From assembly GCA_007123015.1 (NCBI GenBank), contig SKSL01000191.1, positions 1 to 22,167 of the forward strand: a stretch of 22,167 nt of DNA. Direction: 5' to 3'. Both the position numbers and the translations under genes were made by a program. The notes under the pieces were generated by a model that did no database searches, had not been told where the DNA came from, and saw only the letters and a program-made list of their open reading frames with translations. Of the stretch, positions 6,992-14,477 are shown piece by piece; position 1 is the stretch's first letter, and every line of letters starts with the position of its first letter. The stretch comes from Natronohydrobacter sp. Lineage in GTDB: Bacteria; Pseudomonadota; Alphaproteobacteria; Rhodobacterales; Rhodobacteraceae.

Positions 6992-8077
6992 TCAGCGTCT
7001 CTCTGCTCTGCTGTCAGCGGCGAGATCCTTCACTGTGTTCGGCGGTGCCGTATCCTGTGGTTGTTCCGGGACAAAAACAGCCTGCGGCGGTGAGAATGGG
7101 ACGATTCGCGCAGGCAAGCGCTGGTGCTGTGCCCCCGTCGTGTCGCGCAGAACGCCCGGATCGGCGGTCAGTCGCACAGCACGCTGACCCCGCGCTTGCC
7201 CCAGTCGCCCGACACCCAAGGGCTCGTGGTGGATTGTTTCAAGCGAAAGCGTTTCCAGCGCCGAGTCTGGCACGGTCAAAACATCCCCCGGGCGCAGGCG
7301 CAGCGCATCGGTCAAGGTCAGCTTGAGCCGCGCGAGGGTCGCCGTGATCGTGACCTCGCTGCAATTTACCGCAGCCTCCAGTTTGGCCTGCCAGTCGCGG
7401 CTGGCAGCGGCCTCAGGTTCCACGGGTTTGCTTTCAGTCGATAGCGTCGTTGTTTCCGGAACGATCAGGAACCAGTCGCCGCCTTTCGCCCCAAAGCCCA
7501 GACTGACCCGAAAGCGCATCATCATATAGCGGCGATCATCAAGCAGAACGCCAAGCGGGCGCGGATCATCAAGGTACGACCCATAGACATAGCCTGAAAC
7601 AGCGTCAGCTTCGGGCAAATCGGCGCAGCGCTGATCCACAAGGCGCAGGAACGCGTCAATCATAGGGGCCACCAAGGCCGCATCGGTACGTGTGGGTTTG
7701 CGCGGTTGCGGGATATCGGTCCCGATTGCGCCAGTGGTCTGCGCTTCTATCACGCCTGCCAGCACAACAGGACAGGTCATGATCATGCCCATGGTGTCGG
7801 CGCGGCCTTCGAGCAAAGCCAGAAACATGCCGCTTTCAATCAGATCAAGGATTTCTGCCAGACCTGTCGACGCGATATCCACTTTCTGCACTGTGGCATC
7901 CAGACCCGGGCAGTCTGCCGCCATTCTGCCAAAGGCCACACGCAAGGCAGCGGCAAATCGCGCGGTCTGCTGTTCAGCGGCGACGCGATGGCGCGATGCA
8001 ATGGCCTGCAAAGTCTTGACTTGCGGGCCGTCTGTTTCAGTCTCTGATCCGATCCCATGCGTTTCGTTTCGGGTCAT
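6992..8077 (-). CDS. FliM/FliN-family SpoA-domain protein
   Basis: This 361-aa protein looks like a divergent relative of the flagellar switch protein FliM. The stretch at about residues 225-300 (CSEVTITATLARLKLTLTD then LRPGDVLTVP) is a SpoA (FliM/FliN C-terminal) domain. Residues 20-210 fit a FliM-like middle domain of CheC/FliY fold, with LDLIESGMFLALLEGRADT. The N-terminal CheY-binding motif of classical FliM (EIDALL-like) is not present. A 70-residue proline- and arginine-rich tail follows the SpoA domain. No other flagellar gene is nearby. ATG 8077 is taken; ATG 8092 is in frame but its GAGG abuts the codon. A role in the flagellar C-ring is likely, but direct proof from context is missing. 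Confidence 0.7.
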   Translation of the reverse strand: MTRNETHGIGSETETDGPQVKTLQAIASRHRVAAEQQTARFAAALRVAFGRMAADCPGLDATVQKVDIASTGLAEILDLIESGMFLALLEGRADTMGMIMTCPVVLAGVIEAQTTGAIGTDIPQPRKPTRTDAALVAPMIDAFLRLVDQRCADLPEADAVSGYVYGSYLDDPRPLGVLLDDRRYMMMRFRVSLGFGAKGGDWFLIVPETTTLSTESKPVEPEAAASRDWQAKLEAAVNCSEVTITATLARLKLTLTDALRLRPGDVLTVPDSALETLSLETIHHEPLGVGRLGQARGQRAVRLTADPGVLRDTTGAQHQRLPARIVPFSPPQAVFVPEQPQDTAPPNTVKDLAADSRAERR

Positions 8078-8157
8078 TGCCTTGCCACCCATCCTCTGCC
8101 TGACCTTGGCGTCAAATGGTTAGCAAAGCCTGAAGACAGACCAAGAAACCCTGTCGC

Positions 8158-8775
8158 TCACCCCTGACAGGCCGGGACGTTGCGCGTGAATTCCGCAATA
8201 TCGTTGCGCTTTCGCGCATTGCGCATCGGGGGCCAGTCACGCGCGACCCCGCCCCAACGCCCAGGACCACCGACAACGACCTTGTCGCGCGCCACGGCCT
8301 GTGCGGCAATGCGCGAGGCGCAGCGCAAATTGGTGGGCCCGTCATACAATCCTTTGGGATGCGAGAGATCACAACCATAGTACCGCGCCGAAGTGGGCCA
8401 GATCTGCAGCAGACCGCGATACCGCCCGCCTGCCCCGGCCGCGTCAGGGCGCCATGTGCTCTCATAGCCTGCCAGGCCCGAAAACAGCGCTGTCCAGAAA
8501 GCTTTGCGCCCATCTGCATCGGCCGCCGCGTAAGCGGGGCAGAAGGTTTCGATATCGCGCGGTACAGTCTGGACCAGCGCGTTTCCGCCATTCGCAAGCG
8601 CATCGAAACTTGCCGCCGTCCAGAGTTCGGCCTCGGGGCGATGGTCCCACCGCGTGGGCACCTCGATTGGGGCCGAGGCCTTTGCCGTTGCATCCGGCGC
8701 AGACATCGAACAGGCAGACGAGAAAGACAGCAGAGCAGCGGCCAGAAGCGGCGCGAAAGGCAAGGAGCGGATCAT
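8158..8775 (-). CDS. SLT-type lytic transglycosylase-like lipoprotein
   Basis: This 205-aa exported protein begins with a signal peptide ending near Cys22 (LLSFSSAC), probably a lipoprotein although the -3 residue is serine. The body carries a lysozyme-like SLT motif set: the catalytic glutamate in GLAGYESTW (E105), then GRYRGLLQIWPTSARYYG (the GLLQI block). Several cysteines in the second half (C79, C135, C152, C203) could form disulphides. It should cleave peptidoglycan glycan strands in the periplasm. ATG 8775 is chosen because it begins the signal peptide; upstream in-frame sequence lacks one. It is divergent from gatB with 187 bases between. Confidence 0.8.
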   Translation of the reverse strand: MIRSLPFAPLLAAALLSFSSACSMSAPDATAKASAPIEVPTRWDHRPEAELWTAASFDALANGGNALVQTVPRDIETFCPAYAAADADGRKAFWTALFSGLAGYESTWRPDAAGAGGRYRGLLQIWPTSARYYGCDLSHPKGLYDGPTNLRCASRIAAQAVARDKVVVGGPGRWGGVARDWPPMRNARKRNDIAEFTRNVPACQG

Positions 8776-8962
8776 TTTGGTTCCGAAGACAGCACAGCGC
8801 CAATTTACGCTGCACTGCAGCACTGCCTGTGAATCGGGCTGATTGCAAACCAGGCCACAGACGAAGCGGGTTTTTCGGCAGGGAATCGCCCATGCCGAGG
8901 CTTGCTGCGCTGGCAGCGCTTGGCTAGAAGGCACACAAACGACTGGTCAAAGGACGCGCCCG

Positions 8963-10477
8963 ATGCTCGATCTGACATATGAGCCCCCCAAACCCAAAGT
9001 GATTTCCGGAGCGACCGGGGATTGGGAGCTGGTGATCGGGATGGAAATCCACGCTCAGGTCGCGAGTGAAGCAAAGCTGTTTTCGGGGGCTTCGACACGC
9101 TTCGGCGCCGAGCCCAACTCCAATGTGGCTTTCGTTGATGCCGCGATGCCGGGGATGCTGCCGGTGGTCAATGACTATTGCATCGAGCAGGCAGTGCGCA
9201 CAGGGCTGGGATTGAAGGCACAGATCAATCTGATCTCGGCCTTCGATCGCAAGAATTATTTTTATCCGGATCTGCCGCAGGGCTATCAGATCAGCCAGCT
9301 TTATCATCCGCTGGTGGGGGAAGGCGAAGTGCTGGTCGAGTTGGGCCCCGGTGTCGCGCGGCGGGTTCGGATCGAGCGGATCCATGTCGAGCAGGATGCC
9401 GGAAAGTCGATCCATGACATGGACCCGAACATGTCTTTTGTCGATCTGAACCGCACGGGCGTCGCCCTGATGGAAATCGTCAGCCGTCCCGACATTCGCG
9501 GACCAGAGGAAGCGGCCGCCTATGTCGGCAAGCTGCGCCAGATCCTGCGCTATCTGGGAACCTGTGACGGGAATATGCAAAACGGCAATCTACGCGCGGA
9601 TGTGAATGTCTCGATCTGCCGTCCGGGCGCCTATGAGCGCTATCAGGAGAGCCAGGATTTCAGCCATCTGGGCACGCGCTGCGAAATCAAGAACATGAAT
9701 TCGATGCGCTTCATTCAAGCCGCCATCGACTATGAGGCCCGCCGCCAGATCGCGATTGTGGAAGACGGTGGCCAGGTGGTGCAGGAAACCCGGCTGTTTG
9801 ATCCGGACAAGGGCGAGACGCGGTCGATGCGCTCGAAGGAAGAGGCGCATGATTACCGCTATTTCCCTTGCCCTGATTTGCTGCCGCTGGAGATCGAGCA
9901 GGCCTGGGTCGATGCGATTGCAGCCTCGCTGCCGGAATTGCCGGATGCAAAGAAAGCCCGGTTCATGGCGGATTTCGGGCTGACGGATTATGATGCTTCC
10001 GTGTTGACGTCAGATGTGGCCAATTCCGCCTATTTCGAAGCTGTGGCGGCAGAAGCCGGGGATGGCAAGCTGGCGGCCAACTGGGTGATCAATGAGCTGT
10101 TCGGGCGATTGAAGAAAGATGCGCGCGAGATTACCGAAAGCCCGGTTTCGAGCGCGCAGCTGGCCGGGGTGATCCGGTTGATCCGGTCGGGCGATATCTC
10201 GGGCAAGATCGCCAAAGATGTCTTTGAAATTGTTTACAATGAAGGGGGCGATCCGGCGCAGATCGTGGACGCGCGCGGCTTGAAGCAAGTCACCGATACC
10301 GGTGCGATCGAGGCCGCTGTCGAAGAGATTATCGCCGCAAACCCGGCACAGGTCGCAAAAGCGCAACAGAACCCGAAGCTCGTTGGCTGGTTCGTGGGTC
10401 AGGTGATGAAAGCCACAGGTGGCAAGGCCAATCCGGCAGCGGTCAACAAGATCGTGAGCGCCAAGCTGGGGCTGTAG
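8963..10477 (+). CDS. gatB: Asp-tRNA(Asn)/Glu-tRNA(Gln) amidotransferase subunit B
   Basis: This 504-aa protein is the tRNA-binding kinase subunit of the GatCAB complex, which amidates misacylated Glu-tRNA(Gln) or Asp-tRNA(Asn). The family start is clear: VIGMEIHAQV (about 24-33), the FDRKNYFYPDLPQGYQISQ block, HVEQDAGKSIHD and FVDLNRTGVALMEIV. The C-terminal YqeY-like tail ends in NPKLVGWFVGQVMKATGGKANP. ATG 8963 has AAAGGACG upstream and starts the conserved protein; the 40 in-frame residues before it are not family sequence. gatA and gatC are not adjacent, so the operon is split here. A copy of the dispersed palindrome starts just after the stop. Confidence 0.97.
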   Translation: MLDLTYEPPKPKVISGATGDWELVIGMEIHAQVASEAKLFSGASTRFGAEPNSNVAFVDAAMPGMLPVVNDYCIEQAVRTGLGLKAQINLISAFDRKNYFYPDLPQGYQISQLYHPLVGEGEVLVELGPGVARRVRIERIHVEQDAGKSIHDMDPNMSFVDLNRTGVALMEIVSRPDIRGPEEAAAYVGKLRQILRYLGTCDGNMQNGNLRADVNVSICRPGAYERYQESQDFSHLGTRCEIKNMNSMRFIQAAIDYEARRQIAIVEDGGQVVQETRLFDPDKGETRSMRSKEEAHDYRYFPCPDLLPLEIEQAWVDAIAASLPELPDAKKARFMADFGLTDYDASVLTSDVANSAYFEAVAAEAGDGKLAANWVINELFGRLKKDAREITESPVSSAQLAGVIRLIRSGDISGKIAKDVFEIVYNEGGDPAQIVDARGLKQVTDTGAIEAAVEEIIAANPAQVAKAQQNPKLVGWFVGQVMKATGGKANPAAVNKIVSAKLGL

Positions 10478-10491
10478 CGCGGCGGAAGGCA

Positions 10492-10517
10492 GGTGCGTGC
10501 AAGAGCACGCACCCTAC
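10492..10517. repeat. dispersed palindrome copy 2 (degraded left arm)
   Basis: GGTGCGTGC at 10492-10500 pairs with GCACGCACC at 10505-10513 across AAGA. The right arm continues CTAC, as in copy 1 at 1206-1234, but the left arm lacks the matching GTAG. It lies 14 bases after the gatB stop. The shared GGTGCGTGC/GCACGCACCCTAC core in two unrelated 3' regions marks it as a repeat family member. Confidence 0.8.
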
Positions 10518-10540
10518 GCAAGCCCGCACTGGACCCGGAC

Positions 10541-10570
10541 AACAAAAAACCGCGCTGGAAGAGCGCGGTT
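10541..10570 (-). terminator. rho-independent terminator of rpmG
   Basis: On the minus strand, AACCGCGCT pairs with AGCGCGGTT around a five-base loop (10548-10570), followed by TTTTTTGTT. This is a textbook intrinsic terminator, 25 bases past the rpmG stop. The arrangement also allows some termination of gatB reading from the other side, though the A-tract there precedes the stem. Confidence 0.9.
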
Positions 10571-10594
10571 CTTCAGTCTGGGAAATGGGCAGGA

Positions 10595-10762
10595 TTACTT
10601 GATCTTGCCTTCCTTGTATTCGACATGCTTTCGTACGACAGGGTCGTATTTCTTGATCGAGAATTTCTCGGTCATCGTGCGGGCATTTTTCTTGGTCACG
10701 TAGAAATGCCCAGTCCCTGCCGTCGAGTTCAGGCGGATCTTGATTGTGGTTGGCTTTGCCAT
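10595..10762 (-). CDS. rpmG: 50S ribosomal protein L33
   Basis: This short gene (55 aa) encodes MAKPTTIKIRLNSTAGTGHF and continues to a C-terminus ending EYKEGKIK, the standard alphaproteobacterial L33. It is a component of the large ribosomal subunit near the E site. The zinc-binding cysteine pairs of the C+ form of L33 are absent, so this is the C-minus, zinc-independent type. AGGAG lies eight bases before the ATG. The gene has its own promoter and terminator and is monocistronic. Confidence 0.96.
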   Translation of the reverse strand: MAKPTTIKIRLNSTAGTGHFYVTKKNARTMTEKFSIKKYDPVVRKHVEYKEGKIK

Positions 10763-10820
10763 GGCTGCTTCTCCTGACCGGGCAAAGCGCGGCGCGCGCC
10801 CGTTTGTATTCTGAGCCCGC

Positions 10821-10848
10821 GTTCTACAAGTCTGACCTTAAGTGTCAA
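10821..10848 (-). promoter_or_regulatory. putative sigma-70 promoter of rpmG
   Basis: On the minus strand a perfect TTGACA (10843-10848) is followed after 16 bases by TAGAAC (10821-10826), 4 of 6 matches to the -10 consensus. This lies about 60 bases upstream of the rpmG start, in the 112-base gap after the sugar transferase gene. Confidence 0.6.
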
Positions 10849-10874
10849 CTGCAAAATAGGCGAAAAATCAGCTG

Positions 10875-12362
10875 CTACACAGCGTTTTCGCCGCGCAAGA
10901 TCGAAGGGAGTGTCTGAAACAGAATTTGCAGGTCCAAAAAAAGTGACCAGCGATCAATATAGTCCAGATCCAGCGCCACGCGCCTGCTGATCTGTTCTTT
11001 GGACTCGACGGGGCCACGGAAGCCCCGGATCTGGGCAAGCCCTGTCATGCCCGGTTTCACACGGTGACGTGCTGCATAGCTGCGCACGACATTGGCAAAA
11101 GCCATGTCGCGATTGCGTGCCCCGACAGCATGCGGGCGCGGGCCGACCAGCGACATCTGTCCCTGCAGCACGTTCAGCAGCTGCGGCACCTCATCGAGCG
11201 ATGTCTTGCGCAGCAAGCGCCCGACGCGTGACACACGCGAATCACCTTCAGTCACTGGGATGACAGCCCCCAGATCTGCTTGCCCGTGCTGCAGGCTTCG
11301 GAATTTCCAGACGTCAAAGGGGCGGCCGGCATAGCCTTCGCGCGGCTGTCGGAAAAACACAGGTCCAGGGCTGTCCAGCCGGATCACAACCGCAATCACC
11401 AGCATGACTGGCGCGAGAGCTATGAGCATAAGCCCGCCCAGCAACAGATCGAACACGCGTTTCAGCGCAGCGTCCTGCGCGCGCAGCGGGCGGTCGAAGA
11501 GATCAAGCAGCGCAAGACCGCCCAGCCAGCGATAGGCTCGCGGACGGTATAGGATGCTGGTCTGAACTGGGGCCAGTCGGATATCTACAGGCAGCGGCCA
11601 AAGCAGTGACAGGATATCCGAGAGGCGCGCTTCGGCCTTGCGGGGCATGGTCACGATGATCAGATCGAAATTCGTCTGCTGCAGAAACGCGGGAATATCA
11701 CTGATCCGGCCAAGCTTTGCGACACCTTCCTGAATCGGGGGCGAACGGGCTGTTTCGCGATCATCAAACAAGGCCAGCACTTGAACACCCTGCCGACGTA
11801 ATTTTGCCAACAGCACTAGGGCGTCGCGCGCTTCGCGGCCACCACCGGCGATGATGATGCGCAGGCCCAGCACCCCCTTTCTGATCAGGCGCGGCACAAG
11901 CCGCGCCAGAGCACTGCGCCAGAGCGTGCTGAGCAGCGCAGCCGGGATCAGTCCAGTTGCAGCAAGATGGGTTGCGTCACGCCCGAAACAGATGAAAACA
12001 AACAGAAACAGCATTGGCAACACGATCATCCAAAGCCGGGTCGCATGACGCGCGGGCTTGGCTCCGGGGTCGAACCCGCCAAGGATCTGCCCTGGCGCAG
12101 GACGTGTCATGCGCGCCCAGGCAAGCAGAAGGACTGCGGCTGACAACAGCCAGATACCGCCATCCGCCACGGGCCAATGCGCAATCCCCGCGACCCAGAA
12201 CGCCGCGCCGAAACACAGCGCGATCAAGCCCAGCTCACCCATGCGTGCGAGCTGCGCAAATGATTGCGGCGTCATTCGCCAAAGCCCCTTTGGGGCAACA
12301 GCCTGCAGGCCGGGCTGGAAATCAGTCGGGCGTGATTGATGCATGGCCATCCTGACACTCAT
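10875..12362 (-). CDS. polyprenyl-phosphate sugar-1-phosphate transferase (WcaJ-like)
   Basis: This 495-aa membrane enzyme should start exopolysaccharide or capsule repeat synthesis by moving a hexose-1-phosphate from a nucleotide sugar to undecaprenyl phosphate. Four hydrophobic segments lie near residues 43-60, 69-83, 110-127 and 132-148. A Rossmann-like CoA_binding_3 domain follows (LRIIIAGGGREARDAL at 167-182). The catalytic sugar-transferase domain begins at KRVFDLLLGG (301), includes the membrane hairpin 307-328, DSPGPVFFRQPREG and VWKFRSL, and ends in SLDEVPQLLNVLQGQMSLVG plus PRP. The sugar cannot be told from sequence. No other polysaccharide gene is adjacent, so it is an orphan initiator. 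It lies 49 bases downstream of the RNase P RNA gene on the same strand. Confidence 0.88.
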   Translation of the reverse strand: MSVRMAMHQSRPTDFQPGLQAVAPKGLWRMTPQSFAQLARMGELGLIALCFGAAFWVAGIAHWPVADGGIWLLSAAVLLLAWARMTRPAPGQILGGFDPGAKPARHATRLWMIVLPMLFLFVFICFGRDATHLAATGLIPAALLSTLWRSALARLVPRLIRKGVLGLRIIIAGGGREARDALVLLAKLRRQGVQVLALFDDRETARSPPIQEGVAKLGRISDIPAFLQQTNFDLIIVTMPRKAEARLSDILSLLWPLPVDIRLAPVQTSILYRPRAYRWLGGLALLDLFDRPLRAQDAALKRVFDLLLGGLMLIALAPVMLVIAVVIRLDSPGPVFFRQPREGYAGRPFDVWKFRSLQHGQADLGAVIPVTEGDSRVSRVGRLLRKTSLDEVPQLLNVLQGQMSLVGPRPHAVGARNRDMAFANVVRSYAARHRVKPGMTGLAQIRGFRGPVESKEQISRRVALDLDYIDRWSLFLDLQILFQTLPSILRGENAV

Positions 12363-12410
12363 CGTTCCGGGTCAGAGTGCCAGACCCCGCTTAACAAAGC
12401 CTGAAAGTCA

Positions 12411-12804
12411 CGATGCGGCAGGTCTGTAAGCCGGGTTCTGTACCGGGGTTGCCCCCGATGATGACCATTCATCTGGTCCTGCCCTTGCGGACAGGATCAA
12501 GCTGCCAACCCGGACTTCAGGCTGAGGCCACCTTGCAGGGATATCCGGGAACCGGATCACACCTGCGCGAAGTCCCTATTCGGCATTGCTCCGGGTGGGG
12601 CTTGCCGTGCCGGTCCGGTTGCCCGTCCCGCGGTGGGCTCTTACCCCACCGTTTCACCCTTACCATGCAGTCATGGCGGTCTGTTTTCTGTGGCGCTTTC
12701 CCTTGGGTTGCCCCAGCCGGGCGTTACCCGGCACCCTTGCCTCATGGAGCCCGGACTTTCCTCGCACGCCGCAGGCGCGCGCGGTCATCCGACCTGCCGC
12801 ATCG
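12411..12804 (-). ncRNA. rnpB: RNase P RNA (bacterial type A)
   Basis: This is the catalytic RNA that matures tRNA 5' ends. On the minus strand the universally conserved GAGGAAAGTCCGGGCTCC lies near the 5' end (12746-12763), and ACAGAACCCGGCTTAC lies near the 3' end (12426-12441). The ends pair in a perfect 13-bp P1 helix: GATGCGGCAGGTC at the 5' end with GACCTGCCGCATC at the 3' end (12791-12803 with 12412-12424). The length of about 394 bases is normal. End positions are good to a few bases. Open frames overlapping this stretch on either strand are not genes. Confidence 0.96.
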
Positions 12805-12811
12805 TGTCGCC

Positions 12812-12840
12812 GACATAGGCAGATTGGCCGCGCGACACAA
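12812..12840 (-). promoter_or_regulatory. putative promoter of rnpB
   Basis: On the minus strand TTGTGT (12835-12840) and TATGTC (12812-12817) are 17 bases apart, and the -10 ends about 7 bases before the expected RNA 5' end. Each hexamer has only about half of the consensus bases, so the support comes from the spacing and position. Confidence 0.45.
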
Positions 12841-12984
12841 GGCGCGCATGCAGATATGCGCCGATGACAGGCGGAAACGCAGCGCAACCCGCCCAAACGG
12901 CGCTGCCAGTCAACTATCAGGACCCAGCCCCTTGCCCGTCACCGGGTGCTGCTCTAAGCAGAAATCAAGGCAAATGAGGGCAAA

Positions 12985-13770
12985 ATGCGCATTCTTGTAA
13001 CCAATGATGACGGGATCAACGCACCTGGCCTGGCGGTTCTGGAGAAGATCGCCCAGACTATCGCCGGACCCGAAGGCGAGGTCTGGGTCGTCGCCCCGGC
13101 TTTCGAGCAATCCGGGGTTGCGCATTGCATCAGCTACACGCATCCGACGATGATCGCGAAACTGGGGCCAAGGCGCTACGCGGCCGAAGGCTCGCCCGCT
13201 GATTGTGTGCTGGCAGGGCTTTATGACGTATTGCAGGGCGCGCGGCCGGATCTGGTACTCTCGGGCGTCAATCGGGGCAATAATTCGGCCGAGAATGTGC
13301 TCTATTCCGGCACTGTCGGGGGCGCGATGGAAGCAGCGCTTCAGGGTCTGCCCGCGATTGCACTGTCGCAATATATGGGGCCGCTGAGCGAAGACCTGCC
13401 TTCGCTGTTTGATGCGGCCATCGGGCATGGGGAAGCGACCATCCGTCGCCTGCTGGAGCGGGGAATCTGGGACAAGGGCGATTACCGGCTGTTTTACAAT
13501 GTGAACTTCCCGCCAGTCGGACGCGCGGCCGTCAAGGGCATGAAGGTCGCCCCGCAAGGCTATAGAAAAGATACATTTTTCGGGGTCGAGGCGCAGACCT
13601 CGCCGAGCGGGCGGCGGTTCCTGTGGATCAAGGGCGGCCCGCAACATCTGCCGACAGCGCCCGGCACAGATGCCGCAGTCAATCTGGACGGATATATCTC
13701 TGTGACGCCAATGCGGGCCGATCTGAGCGCGCATGACGCGATGGACGCAGTCCGCGAGGCGCTGGAATGA
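12985..13770 (+). CDS. surE: 5'/3'-nucleotidase SurE
   Basis: This 261-aa metal-dependent phosphatase acts on nucleoside 5'- and 3'-monophosphates and short polyphosphate. The N-terminal MRILVTNDDGINAPG carries the metal-binding D8 and D9. Ser43 in FEQSG and Asn96 in LSGVNRGNN complete the metal site. GAGGG precedes ATG 12985. It is the first gene of a surE-pcm-nlpD operon; its stop overlaps the pcm start in ATGA. Confidence 0.97.
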   Translation: MRILVTNDDGINAPGLAVLEKIAQTIAGPEGEVWVVAPAFEQSGVAHCISYTHPTMIAKLGPRRYAAEGSPADCVLAGLYDVLQGARPDLVLSGVNRGNNSAENVLYSGTVGGAMEAALQGLPAIALSQYMGPLSEDLPSLFDAAIGHGEATIRRLLERGIWDKGDYRLFYNVNFPPVGRAAVKGMKVAPQGYRKDTFFGVEAQTSPSGRRFLWIKGGPQHLPTAPGTDAAVNLDGYISVTPMRADLSAHDAMDAVREALE

Positions 13771-14414
13771 TGGATCCCGACGCGCTGATCGAGGCGCGGA
13801 TGCGCTTCATCTACACGATCCGTTCGCGGGGGGTGACAGATACGCGCGTCTTGCAGGCGATGGAGCGGATCGACCGGCGCGATTTCGTGACCGGCATCTT
13901 CACGGATCGCGCCTATGAGGACATGCCGTTGCCGATTGCCTGCGGGCAGACGATCAGCCAGCCTTCGGTCGTGGCGCTGATGACCGAAGCGCTGCAGGTC
14001 GGGCCGCGTGACAAGGTGCTTGAGATCGGCACGGGCTCTGGCTATCAAGCCGCAATCCTGAGCCAGCTTGCGCGCCGCGTCTACACGCTTGAGCGCCACC
14101 GCCAACTGGCCCAATCCGCACAGAAGCTGTTTGACCGTCTGGGTCTGACGAATGTCACAGCGATGATCACGGATGGAAGCCACGGGCTGCCAGATCTTGC
14201 GCCATTTGATCGCATTATCGTGACTGCCGCTGCAGAAGACCCTCCGGGCCCGCTCTTGGCGCAGTTGCGGATTGGCGGTATCATGATTGTCCCTGTGGGC
14301 CAGTCGGACACTGTGCAGACGCTGATCCGGGTGATTCGCGGAGAGGCCGGATATGAGTATGAGGAATTGCGCGCTGTGCGGTTTGTACCGTTGGTGGAAG
14401 GGTTGGGCACATAG
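13767..14414 (+). CDS. pcm: protein-L-isoaspartate O-methyltransferase
   Basis: This 215-aa SAM-dependent enzyme methylates L-isoaspartyl residues in damaged proteins so that they can revert to aspartate. The family block GQTISQPSVVALMTEAL (from residue 60) and the SAM motif LEIGTGSGYQAAIL (85-98) are clear, followed by ITDGSHGLPDLAPFDRIIVT. The start overlaps the surE stop (ATGA), implying translational coupling; a second ATG directly follows the first. The next gene begins 63 bases after its stop. Confidence 0.96.
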   Translation: MMDPDALIEARMRFIYTIRSRGVTDTRVLQAMERIDRRDFVTGIFTDRAYEDMPLPIACGQTISQPSVVALMTEALQVGPRDKVLEIGTGSGYQAAILSQLARRVYTLERHRQLAQSAQKLFDRLGLTNVTAMITDGSHGLPDLAPFDRIIVTAAAEDPPGPLLAQLRIGGIMIVPVGQSDTVQTLIRVIRGEAGYEYEELRAVRFVPLVEGLGT

Positions 14415-14477
14415 CTCTGACAAGATGAACAGTGGATGAACCGCTGTCACCGGGGCGCCGGAGATGAGGACGAGCAG

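Noticed and set aside
12413..13000. Plus-strand open frame of 195 codons over the rnpB region
   Set aside because: The DNA is RNase P RNA on the other strand, with conserved core sequences and a P1 helix; the frame has no protein-like features.
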